DNA of 14,944 bases, from assembly GCA_040902705.1 (NCBI GenBank), contig JBBDWT010000187.1:1-14944 (forward strand). The letters run 5' to 3'. How positions within the stretch are numbered: position 1 is the stretch's first letter; every line of letters starts with the position of its first letter. This document shows positions 1-6,158 of the stretch, in pieces. The notes under the pieces were generated by a model, which did not search any database, had not been told where the DNA came from, and was given only the letters and a program-made list of their open reading frames with translations. A program made the position numbers and the translations under genes. The DNA is from DATBSK01 sp040902705. GTDB taxonomy: Bacteria > Actinomycetota > Acidimicrobiia > IMCC26256 > PALSA-555.

Positions 1-1
1 C

Positions 2-3000
2 TCCCGAAAGCCATGGCTGCGCCGCGCCCATCATCTTCACGTGACCCATGTAGTGAATGGTGTTGTCACCCATCGAGCACGCGAACACCGACAGGTGCTC
101 GTCCTTGAAGTTCGGCGCACCGATGATCGTCTTGTGCTCGTGGATGTACGCGGTGATCTCTTCGACCTGCTCGTCGGTGTACCCGAGCTTGCGCAGCGCA
201 CGCGGGATCGTCTGGTTGACGATCATCATCGTGCCGCCACCGACGAGCTTCTTCGCCTTGGTGAGCGCGAGGTCGGGCTCGATGCCGGTGGTGTCGCAGT
301 CCATCATCAGGCCGATGGTGTTGTGGCTCACGAACCCGTTGGCGACATAGGTGACATTGTCGGGCACCGAGAGGTCGTACGTGAACTGCTCGTCACCCAG
401 CTCGGCGGTGGCGACCGTGTCGTAGAAGAACCCGAGCAGGTGGCCGAGCTCGGTGTCGTGGCTCCGCTCGAACAACTCGGTGGCCACGCGACGCGACACA
501 CGGCCCTTGGCGACCTCGGCGAGGAGCACCTTGCGGAGCCGGTCGTTCACGGGCGCGAGTCGCTCGACCAGCGCACGGGTGACCGGGATGTGGTCCATGC
601 GCGCCGCCTGACGGCCCTCGCTCCGGACGACCGCAGCGGTCTTTCGCCCGCTGATGAAGCCGACCTCGTCGAGCCACCGGGAGTGGTACGCCGTGTTCAG
701 CAGGCGCAGCACCGCGAGCGACGACTGACCCCAGCCAGTCGTGTCGTACTTGCGCGTCGTCGGGTATCCGAGTGCAAGCGCGAGCGTCTGCACGTCGTTG
801 GAGAACTCGAGTGACGTCGTCGACCACTGCGGGATGCCGGCGCCGACGGTCCCGTCGGCCTCGAAGAGCCCTCGGAGGAAGGCTGAGTAAACGTCGCGGT
901 CGTTGGTGTGGAGCACTGCCTCGGGGACGTGGGGGAGCCACCCCTTGCCGCGGTGATCTTCGTGCGGCTTGTGCTTCGCGAGACCACACGCTTCCCACCA
1001 CTGAGTGAGCCGGACGGAGTGGAACGCCACTTCCGCGTATCCCTGCTTCGGCGTGACGTGAGCCTCGAGGCCGAAGCACTCCTTGCCGAGCATCGCGAGG
1101 CGCTCGATCACGTCGAAGTCGCCGTCCGCGACGCAGAGGCGGATCCCTCTCGAGTGCAGAGACCCATCGCCCATGAAGTAACCGATGAGCTCCGCGAGCT
1201 CCGCGGTCATCGCGCGCGGTGCGCTCGCGTGCCGTTCGCCCGTCCAGTACGCCTCGGGCAACGGCGGCAGCGCGACCGGCTGTGGCGAACCGACGAGGTT
1301 GTCGAGTGCGAGCGGCACGCGATCGCCGGATCGCAGGTCGGCGAGTCGACGCCACACCCACTCGCCGCCCTCATCGACGACCTTCACACGGTGCTTGGCC
1401 GTCCCTTGCAGGCGGTACCCGCGCTTCGTCGTGACGTCGACGACGGTCTCGACACCATTCACGTAGAACTGTGTCGCCACGCGCGGGCCCTCGTCGGTCT
1501 GCACATCGAGACCGAGCGGCTGCCACTGCTCCCCGACCGGATCGCCGAGCGACCCGAGCCGGACAAGGCCACGCTCGGTCGGGACGAGCGTGCCGCCGAC
1601 GAGACATCCCGTCGGCGCGAGCACCGTTGCCTGCGAGTTGCGGACACCGTGGATCTCCCCGACCTCGACCGCTTCGTCCCACGAGCGCTGCGCGGCGCCG
1701 AGCAGCTCGACCGGCACGCGGTCCTCGTCGATCTTGGCGACCTCGCTGCGGTGCATGCGCAGCACGTTGATCATCGGCTCCGCATTCTCTGCGTAGCCCG
1801 CGAACGGGCCCATCCGCCCGGCCGTGCGCGCGCTGGTGGCGTACGCGTGACCGGTCATCAGTGCGGTGATCGCGCCCGCCCAGGCACGGCCGTCGTCGGA
1901 GTCGTAGGCAACGCCCTGCGCCATGAGCAGCGCGCCGAGGTTGGCGTAGCCCAGGCCCAGCTGACGGAAGCGGCGGCTGTTCTCGCCGATCTTCTCCGTC
2001 GGGTAGTCGGCGTTGCCGACGAGGATCTCCTGGGCAGTGAACATCACCTCGACCGTGTGCTTGAAGCCCTCGACATCGAACGAGCCGTCGTCCTCGAGGT
2101 ACTCCAGCAGGTTGATGCTCGCGAGGTTGCACGCCGAGTTGTCGATGTGCATGTACTCCGAGCACGGGTTGCTGGCGTTGATGCGGCCGGTGTTCGGCGC
2201 GGTGTGCCAGCGGTTGATCGTCGTGTCGAACTGCATGCCGGGGTCGGCGCACTCCCACGCGGCCTCGGAGATCTGGCGCATCAGGTCGCGGGCCTTCAGG
2301 GTGCGGATCGACTCGCCGCTGACGACCGCGTTGAGGCTCCAGTCGGCGTCGTCGGCGACGGCCTGCATGAACTCGTCGCTCACTCGCACCGAGTTGTTCG
2401 CGTTCTGGTACTGGATCGAGTGCGAGTCGATGCCGTCGAGGTCCATGTCGAAGCCCGCGTCGCGCAGCGCCCGCGCCTTGCGCTCCTCACGCGCCTTGCA
2501 CCAGACGAACTCTTCGACGTCGGGGTGGTCGACGTCGAGGATGACCATCTTCGCGGCGCGACGCGTCTTGCCGCCCGACTTGATCGTGCCGGCCGAAGCG
2601 TCGGCGCCGCGCATGAAGCTCACCGGGCCGCTCGCGGTGCCGCCGCCGGCGAGGTGCTCCTGGGACGAGCGGATGCCCGACAGGTTGATGCCCGAGCCGG
2701 AGCCACCCTTGAAGATGATCCCCTCCTCGCGGTACCAGTTGAGGATCCCGTCCATGGTGTCCTCGACCGCGAGGATGAAGCACGCGCTCGCCTGCTTCGG
2801 CACCCCCTTGACCCCGATGTTGAACCACACCGGCGAGTTGAAGGCCGCGCGCTGGTGGAGCAGCACGTACTTCAGCTCGTTGCGGAACGCGGCGCCTTCC
2901 TGCTCGTCGACGAAGTAGCCGTCCTGCACGCCCCACGCGGTGATCGTGTCGGCGACGCGGTCGATGACCTGCTTCAGCGAGTCCTCGCGCTCGTCGGTGC

Positions 3001-3223
3001 CGAGCGTGCCGCGGAAGTACTTCTGGGCGACGATGTTGGTCGCGTTCTGCGACCACGAGACGGGGAACTCGACGTCGGGCTGGAAGAACGCGTCGGTGCC
3101 GTCCTTGAAGTTCTGGATGCGAGCGTCGCGGCGCTCCCAGGCGACCGTGTCGTACGGATGGGTCCCGTGCTCGGTGAAGTACCGACGGATCCCGATTCCG
3201 ATCTGCTCCGGCGCCATGGTCAT
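2..3223 (-). CDS. nrdJ: Vitamin B12-dependent (class II) ribonucleotide reductase, intein-interrupted, C-terminus beyond left edge
   Basis: Cytosolic adenosylcobalamin-dependent reductase that makes deoxyribonucleotides from ribonucleotides. One uninterrupted frame of 1074 codons is visible: 539 residues of N-extein, a 429-residue intein and 106 residues of C-extein. The gene runs off the left edge, so roughly the last third of the reductase is missing. Family residues: Cys148 (ASACFI) and Cys365 (NSACNL) are the expected redox pair, and Cys354 in NPCSE is the expected thiyl-radical cysteine; the 11-residue Cys354-Cys365 spacing fits class II enzymes. The C-extein reads TIGLMMDCDTTGIEPD, the conserved stretch after APTG. 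Start: ATG at 3223, with GGAGG at 3238-3234 ten nt upstream; a second ATG at 3217 is further from it. nrdR lies upstream on the same strand with an NrdR box between. Family identification is firm; activity depends on intein splicing. Confidence 0.95.
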   Translation of the reverse strand, partial: MTMAPEQIGIGIRRYFTEHGTHPYDTVAWERRDARIQNFKDGTDAFFQPDVEFPVSWSQNATNIVAQKYFRGTLGTDEREDSLKQVIDRVADTITAWGVQDGYFVDEQEGAAFRNELKYVLLHQRAAFNSPVWFNIGVKGVPKQASACFILAVEDTMDGILNWYREEGIIFKGGSGSGINLSGIRSSQEHLAGGGTASGPVSFMRGADASAGTIKSGGKTRRAAKMVILDVDHPDVEEFVWCKAREERKARALRDAGFDMDLDGIDSHSIQYQNANNSVRVSDEFMQAVADDADWSLNAVVSGESIRTLKARDLMRQISEAAWECADPGMQFDTTINRWHTAPNTGRINASNPCSEYMHIDNSACNLASINLLEYLEDDGSFDVEGFKHTVEVMFTAQEILVGNADYPTEKIGENSRRFRQLGLGYANLGALLMAQGVAYDSDDGRAWAGAITALMTGHAYATSARTAGRMGPFAGYAENAEPMINVLRMHRSEVAKIDEDRVPVELLGAAQRSWDEAVEVGEIHGVRNSQATVLAPTGCLVGGTLVPTERGLVRLGSLGDPVGEQWQPLGLDVQTDEGPRVATQFYVNGVETVVDVTTKRGYRLQGTAKHRVKVVDEGGEWVWRRLADLRSGDRVPLALDNLVGSPQPVALPPLPEAYWTGERHASAPRAMTAELAELIGYFMGDGSLHSRGIRLCVADGDFDVIERLAMLGKECFGLEAHVTPKQGYAEVAFHSVRLTQWWEACGLAKHKPHEDHRGKGWLPHVPEAVLHTNDRDVYSAFLRGLFEADGTVGAGIPQWSTTSLEFSNDVQTLALALGYPTTRKYDTTGWGQSSLAVLRLLNTAYHSRWLDEVGFISGRKTAAVVRSEGRQAARMDHIPVTRALVERLAPVNDRLRKVLLAEVAKGRVSRRVATELFERSHDTELGHLLGFFYDTVATAELGDEQFTYDLSVPDNVTYVANGFVSHNTIGLMMDCDTTGIEPDLALTKAKKLVGGGTMMIVNQTIPRALRKLGYTDEQVEEITAYIHEHKTIIGAPNFKDEHLSVFACSMGDNTIHYMGHVKMMGAAQPWLSG
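320..1606 (-). mobile_element. Intein with DOD homing endonuclease inserted in NrdJ (APTG/T site)
   Basis: A 429-residue in-frame protein intron within nrdJ. It begins with Cys1 (codon 1606-1604) directly after extein LAPTG and ends VSHN (Asn codon 322-320) directly before extein Thr (319-317). Splicing residues are present: Cys1, block B TxxH (Thr69, His72), block F near YDLSV (410-414), and C-terminal His428-Asn429 followed by the +1 nucleophile Thr. The centre holds both LAGLIDADG helices, LAELIGYFMGDG (137-148, Asp147) and FLRGLFEADG (243-252, Asp251), with both acidic residues kept. Removing it rejoins the normal APTGT active-site loop. Codon use differs from the exteins: 4 of 20 codons in 1141-1200 end in A/T, including rare AGA, against none of 19 in extein 2401-2458. 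That, and the intact endonuclease, suggest recent arrival by horizontal homing. No stop or frameshift is seen. Confidence 0.93.
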
Positions 3224-3248
3224 TGGGTGGGTTCCTCCCCCGTTCGTG

Positions 3249-3292
3249 CCGGGCCGACGCCCGGTTGGCTGCGCTGCTGCGTCACCGCAGCA
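3249..3292 (-). promoter_or_regulatory. Structured nrdJ 5' leader with two hairpins
   Basis: Read on the minus strand, the leader between promoter and start codon contains two perfect hairpins. The first, at 3292-3275, is a 7-bp stem TGCTGCG / CGCAGCA closed by a GTGA (GNRA-type) tetraloop. The second, at 3264-3249, is a 6-bp stem CCGGGC / GCCCGG around GTCG. A further GCCCGGC at about 3311-3305 could pair in competition with the second stem. The second hairpin ends about 8 nt upstream of the GGGGAGG ribosome-binding site. This may be a cis-regulatory RNA or only GC-rich leader structure; I see no B12-box and cannot assign it to a family. Confidence 0.4.
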
Positions 3293-3319
3293 TCCTCCGG
3301 CGCTGCCGGGCGTTAGAAA

Positions 3320-3335
3320 CCACAATATCTTGTGG
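3320..3335. promoter_or_regulatory. NrdR box upstream of nrdJ
   Basis: CCACAATATCTTGTGG is a perfect 6-bp inverted repeat (CCACAA / TTGTGG) around TATC. It matches the known 16-bp NrdR-box pattern (acaCwAtATaTwGtgt). It lies between nrdR and nrdJ, at about +27 to +42 relative to the predicted nrdJ transcription start. NrdR boxes usually occur in pairs about 31-32 bp apart; the corresponding upstream position, 3351-3366, overlaps the predicted start site and matches the consensus only weakly. NrdR with bound dATP would repress nrdJ here. Confidence 0.85.
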
Positions 3336-3368
3336 TCGATCCCCCCGGTGACGCGAGATGAGGGGTGA

Positions 3369-3398
3369 ATTACAACACCCGAATTCCACGCGTGTCAA
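3369..3398 (-). promoter_or_regulatory. nrdJ promoter (-35 TTGACA, -10 TGTAAT)
   Basis: On the minus strand a perfect -35 hexamer TTGACA (3398-3393) is followed after 18 bp by TGTAAT (3374-3369), a good -10 hexamer. This predicts transcription from about 3362 and a leader of about 139 nt before the nrdJ ATG at 3223. The NrdR box lies just downstream, a normal position for repression. This is one of the most AT-rich stretches in the window. Confidence 0.7.
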
Positions 3399-3474
3399 CA
3401 GGCAACTTGGCTTTTCCTGCGCAACACCAGCCCCTCGAGGCACAGCCGTGCCGCCGGTGCCGCGTCGTCGCAGG

Positions 3475-3963
3475 TCAGCGGGGTGGCGGCCGGCGCTTGG
3501 GCGCCGTGGTCTTGCGGAGCTCGACGGCCGCCCGCTCGAAGTCGGCGGCGTCGTCGAAGCCCTTGTAGACCGAGGCGAAGCGCAGGTACGAGACCTGGTC
3601 AAGCGTCCGGAGGCGCTCGAGGACGGCCATCCCGAGCATGTCGGACGACACCTCGGGGCCGGCGGCCCGGGCGTCCTCCTCGATCTGGGCGACGGCGTCC
3701 TCGACGGCAGCCGCGGACACCGCCCCACCGGCGACGGCCCTGCCGATCCCGTCGGCGAGCTTGGCGCGCTCGAACGGCTCCTTGAGCCCCGAGCGCTTCA
3801 CGACCATGAGCGGCAGCTCGACGACGCGCTCGTGCGTCGTGAAGCGACGGCCGCACCCGAGGCACTCGCGGCGACGCCGCACCGCGGCGAAGTCGTCGAG
3901 GGGACGAGAGTCGACGACCTTGTCGTCGTCGGCTTCGCAGTAGGGGCAGCGCACGCCGGCCAC
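3475..3963 (-). CDS. nrdR: Transcriptional repressor NrdR of ribonucleotide reductase genes
   Basis: Nucleotide-sensing repressor of ribonucleotide reductase operons. The 162-residue product has the family layout: an N-terminal zinc ribbon (CPYC at 6-9, CLGC at 34-37, with RRRREC and RRFTTHE between and after), then an ATP-cone domain from about residue 46 (LMVVKRSGLKEPFERAKLADGI) to about 140, and a basic Pro/Arg tail. Start chosen is GTG 3963, with GGGAGG four nt upstream. GTG 3954 would give the canonical M-R-C-P-x-C opening but lies far from that site, so the true start may be three residues later. It reads toward nrdJ, whose promoter region holds an NrdR box. A short GGCAC/GTGCC hairpin at 3439-3452 just after the stop might attenuate read-through. 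Confidence 0.96.
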   Translation of the reverse strand: MAGVRCPYCEADDDKVVDSRPLDDFAAVRRRRECLGCGRRFTTHERVVELPLMVVKRSGLKEPFERAKLADGIGRAVAGGAVSAAAVEDAVAQIEEDARAAGPEVSSDMLGMAVLERLRTLDQVSYLRFASVYKGFDDAADFERAAVELRKTTAPKRRPPPR

Positions 3964-4035
3964 GGTACCTCCCGCCCGCTGCGCGCTCGCGTCAGCGACA
4001 CAGCAGGTCGACGGCGTCGAGGAACGACGGGCGCG

Positions 4036-4500
4036 TCAGGCCGGCAGGCGGATGCGCTCACCGGGCTGGAGCGGCGCGCCGTCACGCGCGTCGGAGAGCT
4101 CGTCGACGAGCGGTCGGGGATCCTCCTCGGGCGCGAGCCGGCTGACGATCGACCACAGCGTGTCGCCCGGGTGGACCACGACGACGCCGGGATTGGCGCC
4201 GCCGTGCGTCGAGACGGCTTCGACACCAACGCCGGTGGCTCCGGACGATCCGGTTCCGGTCTCGATGGAGAACGAGGCAGGGCGGCGCTCGGGAGCAGCG
4301 AGGGGGGAGCCCCCGAGCGCAACGCCCGCCCGTGCTGCCACGACCACCACGCCCAACGCCAGCAGGGCGAAAGCCAGCCGCCGGCGTCGGTAGGTCGCGG
4401 GGGTCACCTGGCGCCCACGAGCGATAGCCACTCGTGGGAGCGACGAGCTGGTCGCGGGCCAGCTCACCGTGTAGCCGGGTGCGGTCGTGCATGCAGCCAT
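4036..4500 (-). CDS. Membrane-anchored LysM-domain protein, probable SOS-induced division inhibitor (Rv2719c/ChiZ- or DivS-like)
   Basis: A 154-residue protein with a cytoplasmic-looking N-terminus (1-41), a basic stop (YRRRRLAF), one transmembrane helix (about 42-62), a low-complexity Ser/Gly/Thr linker (about 63-103) and a single LysM peptidoglycan-binding domain at the C-terminus (about 106-153; key residues VVVHPGDTLWSIVSRLAP and LQPGERIRLP). This is the architecture of mycobacterial Rv2719c (ChiZ) and corynebacterial DivS, which lie between lexA and nrdR, are LexA-controlled and delay division during DNA damage. Sequence identity outside LysM cannot be judged here, so the role rests on architecture, position and three LexA operators in its promoter. 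ATG 4500 was chosen; it has only a weak GAGAG upstream. The open frame continues upstream, but that part lies in the leader and operators. Confidence 0.85.
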   Translation of the reverse strand: MAACTTAPGYTVSWPATSSSLPRVAIARGRQVTPATYRRRRLAFALLALGVVVVAARAGVALGGSPLAAPERRPASFSIETGTGSSGATGVGVEAVSTHGGANPGVVVVHPGDTLWSIVSRLAPEEDPRPLVDELSDARDGAPLQPGERIRLPA

Positions 4501-4576
4501 CTGTTTCGTCTCTCTGTGTCTCGATGCCCGTGAAGTGCGGGCCGTACGGATCGTGCTGATCGTGCTGGTGGTGCAG

Positions 4577-4601
4577 CCGGTCGGATGGATGGTCCGACCG
4601 G
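4577..4601 (-). promoter_or_regulatory. Hairpin in the LysM-gene leader
   Basis: A perfect 9-bp inverted repeat, CCGGTCGGA / TCCGACCGG, around a 7-nt loop lies in the predicted 260-nt 5' leader of the LysM gene, about 77 nt before its ATG. No T-run follows on either strand, so it does not look like a standard terminator. It could shape mRNA stability or translation, or be incidental. Confidence 0.4.
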
Positions 4602-4751
4602 ATCGAGCGGGTCGTGCAGTGTCACCGTGAGAGTGAACCGCGGGGGTGTGACAGCCACCCCGGCCCGGAAACTCGGGCTCTTCGTGGTTCGGGCGCCTCT
4701 CGTGGTGCTGGTCGTGCGTGGTGCTGATGGCGCAGGCGCCGTCGAGCACGA

Positions 4752-4809
4752 CGAACGCCTGTTCGTGATCAAAGCAGAACAGACGTTCGGAGTCAAGAAC
4801 AGATGTTCG
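4752..4809. promoter_or_regulatory. Three tandem LexA operators (SOS boxes)
   Basis: Three GAAC-N4-GTTC palindromes lie in 58 bp: CGAACGCCTGTTCG (4752-4765), AGAACAGACGTTCG (4776-4789) and AGAACAGATGTTCG (4796-4809). The second and third match the actinobacterial consensus CGAACRNRYGTTYG at all positions but the first; the first box has one further type of mismatch, in the centre. Box starts are 24 and 20 bp apart, so they fall on roughly the same helical face, and boxes 2 and 3 form a near-perfect 20-bp direct repeat. They overlap the minus-strand promoter of the LysM gene and lie just upstream of the P450 on the plus strand, so LexA could control both. Confidence 0.9.
4768..4796 (-). promoter_or_regulatory. 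LexA-controlled promoter of the LysM gene
   Basis: Minus-strand -35 TTGACT (4796-4791), 17-bp spacer, -10 TTTGAT (4773-4768), predicting a start near 4761. One LexA box abuts and overlaps the -35 element, one fills the spacer and one sits just after the -10, which would give tight repression and damage induction. The implied leader to ATG 4500 is about 260 nt. Confidence 0.65.
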
Positions 4810-4822
4810 GAAAACCGGGCGG

Positions 4823-4851
4823 TTGCCGGGGCGCGGGCGGGTCCCTACGTT
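4823..4851 (+). promoter_or_regulatory. Candidate promoter of the P450 gene
   Basis: TTGCCG (4823-4828), 17 bp, TACGTT (4846-4851). The arrangement closely resembles the one proposed here for lexA (TTGCCC, 17 bp, TACTTT). Its -35 begins 13 bp after the third LexA box ends. Transcription would begin near 4858, leaving a leader of about 48 nt. The match to consensus is modest. Confidence 0.4.
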
Positions 4852-4858
4852 GCGGGCC

Positions 4859-4909
4859 GTGATCTCCTGCCCTGATCCGGCGCCGCGGTCCCCTGGGTGG
4901 TGCCCGTGA
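4859..4909 (+). other. Possible 16-codon leader reading frame before the P450
   Basis: A GTG at 4859, at the predicted transcription start, opens a short frame (16 codons, reading MISCPDPAPRSPGWCP) whose TGA (4907-4909) overlaps the GTG at 4906 chosen as the P450 start. Such an overlap could couple translation, which would help because the P450 start has no convincing ribosome-binding site. It is equally likely to be chance; nothing else supports expression. Confidence 0.2.
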
Positions 4910-6084
4910 CGGCACCCGTCGAGATCCGGCTCGGGTCCGGCGAGTTCTACGCCGACGCCCGCGAGGCCTACCGGTGGATGCGGGAGTCGGCACCGGTGCA
5001 TCTCGACGCGGCCCGAGGCCTCTGGGGCGTCGCCACCTACGACGGCGTGCTCGCGGTCGAGCGTGACGACGAGACGTTCTCGAACGCCGGTGGGAGCCGC
5101 CCCGACACCGGTCCTCTCCCGTGGATGATCGACATGGACGGGACCGACCACCTCAAGCGGCGAAAGCTCGTCAGCCGCGGGTTCACGCCGGCGCGCGTGC
5201 GCGCGACGACGGATCACCTCGGGCAGCTGTGCGACGAGCTGATCGACCGCGTGTGCGAACGCGGCGAGTGCGACATCGTCGCCGACCTCGCGGCGCCCCT
5301 GCCGCTCATCGTCATCGGCGACATGCTCGGCATCGCACCCGAGGACCGCGCCGACCTGCTGCGCTGGTCCGACGACATGCTGGCCTCGCTGAGTGGCGAC
5401 CCGGAGGTGCTCGCCGCGTCCGCAGCCGCGTTCACCGAGTTCGACGCCTACGCACGCGAGCTCATGGCCGCGAGACGGGCGGAGCCCCGCGACGATCTCG
5501 TCAGCGTGCTCGTGCATGCGGAGGTCGACGGCGACCGCCTCGACGACACGGAGATCGTCTTCGAGTCGCTCTTACTCCTCGTGGGCGGCGACGAGACGAC
5601 GCGCCACGTCATCAGCGGGGGGACCGAGCAGTTGCTCGCGCATCCGGACGCGTGGCGAGCGCTCGGCGACGATCCGCGGCTGCTCCCGTCGGCCGTCGAA
5701 GAGATGCTGCGCTGGGTGTCGCCGATCAAGGACATGCACCGCGTCGTCACCCACGATGTCGAGCTCCTCGGCCAGACGCTGCAGGCCGGCGAGAGCCTCG
5801 TCGTGCTCTACGAGTCCGCGAACTTCGACGACGCGCACTTCGCGGAGCCCGAGCGGTTCGACATCGAGCGCTCCCCGAACGACCACCTGGCGTTCGGCTT
5901 CGGCGCGCACTTCTGCCTCGGCGCGAGCCTCGCTCGCCTCGAGGTCACGACGATGGTCGAGCGGCTGCTGCGCCGACTGCCCGACCTGGCCCCGACGACC
6001 GACGGGCCGCTCCCCCGGTTCCTCAGCACGATCACGGCGCTGCCCGTCCGGTTCACCCCCGCCGCACCGGTCCTCACCGGGTGA
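4906..6084 (+). CDS. Cytochrome P450 monooxygenase
   Basis: Soluble class I bacterial P450 of 392 residues; it would need ferredoxin and a reductase, neither of which is encoded nearby. Signatures: I-helix oxygen-activation motif GGDETT (227-232; the usual A/G-G-x-D/E-T-T), K-helix ExxR as EMLR (266-269), and heme loop FGFGAHFCLG with the proximal Cys at 337. No membrane anchor. The N-terminus (TAPVEIRLGSGEFYADAR) and the segment SPIKDMHRVV ending in the heme loop resemble actinobacterial P450s near the CYP142/CYP124/CYP125 sterol- and lipid-oxidising group, but the substrate cannot be read from the sequence. Starts: GTG 4897, 4900 and 4906 are in frame; 4906 gives the most family-like opening (M-TAP). 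It ends 74 bp before lexA on the same strand and sits downstream of three LexA boxes, so SOS control is possible. Confidence 0.93.
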   Translation: MTAPVEIRLGSGEFYADAREAYRWMRESAPVHLDAARGLWGVATYDGVLAVERDDETFSNAGGSRPDTGPLPWMIDMDGTDHLKRRKLVSRGFTPARVRATTDHLGQLCDELIDRVCERGECDIVADLAAPLPLIVIGDMLGIAPEDRADLLRWSDDMLASLSGDPEVLAASAAAFTEFDAYARELMAARRAEPRDDLVSVLVHAEVDGDRLDDTEIVFESLLLLVGGDETTRHVISGGTEQLLAHPDAWRALGDDPRLLPSAVEEMLRWVSPIKDMHRVVTHDVELLGQTLQAGESLVVLYESANFDDAHFAEPERFDIERSPNDHLAFGFGAHFCLGASLARLEVTTMVERLLRRLPDLAPTTDGPLPRFLSTITALPVRFTPAAPVLTG

Positions 6085-6112
6085 CGGGCCAGGCGTCGGG
6101 CCGGAAAATGGG

Positions 6113-6152
6113 CGAACAGGTGTTTGCCCCGAACACCTGATCGTGGTACTTT
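6113..6152 (+). promoter_or_regulatory. lexA promoter with autoregulatory SOS box; probable leaderless transcript
   Basis: CGAACAGGTGTTTG (6113-6126) matches the consensus CGAACRNRYGTTYG throughout. A second, degenerate copy, CGAACACCTGATCG, lies at 6130-6143. The candidate promoter is -35 TTGCCC (6124-6129), 17 bp, -10 TACTTT (6147-6152). The next position likely to start transcription is the A of the lexA ATG (6159), and no ribosome-binding site precedes it, so the mRNA is probably leaderless. AGGTGTT (6118-6124) and AACACCT (6132-6138) also form an inverted repeat bridging the two boxes. Confidence 0.75.
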
Positions 6153-6158
6153 GCCCGC

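Noticed and set aside
320..1606. The nrdJ interruption as a lineage-specific reductase domain or a frameshift.
   Set aside because: The frame is continuous. Cys1, TxxH and HN/T, with two DOD helices, identify an intein, and the flanks rejoin to the normal APTGT motif.
908..3316. A plus-strand open frame of about 800 codons opposite nrdJ.
   Set aside because: It is antisense to a clearly recognised gene and intein. Its Arg/Val/Asp/Leu-rich composition is what a high-GC gene gives when read on the other strand.
3224..3362. Cobalamin riboswitch upstream of the B12-dependent reductase.
   Set aside because: I see no B12-box or its usual surrounding pairing in the leader, and class II reductases use B12 rather than being replaced when it is present. 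The visible control is NrdR.
3439..3452. GGCAC / GTGCC hairpin after nrdR as a rho-independent terminator.
   Set aside because: The stem is only 5 bp with no T-run; too weak to annotate separately.
4752..4809. Tandem repeats as a possible short CRISPR-like or phage-derived array.
   Set aside because: The repeated unit is the LexA operator itself; the intervals are too short and no cas genes are present.
4585..4875. A 96-codon plus-strand frame in the lexA-LysM control region.
   Set aside because: It spans the three SOS boxes and the opposing promoter, has no ribosome-binding site, and its hydrophobic patch is low complexity.
4036..5517. A 493-codon minus-strand frame extending the LysM gene across the P450 N-terminal region.
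   Set aside because: The upstream part runs antisense to the P450 and through the LexA operators and promoter. Only the portion from ATG 4500 has protein-like features.
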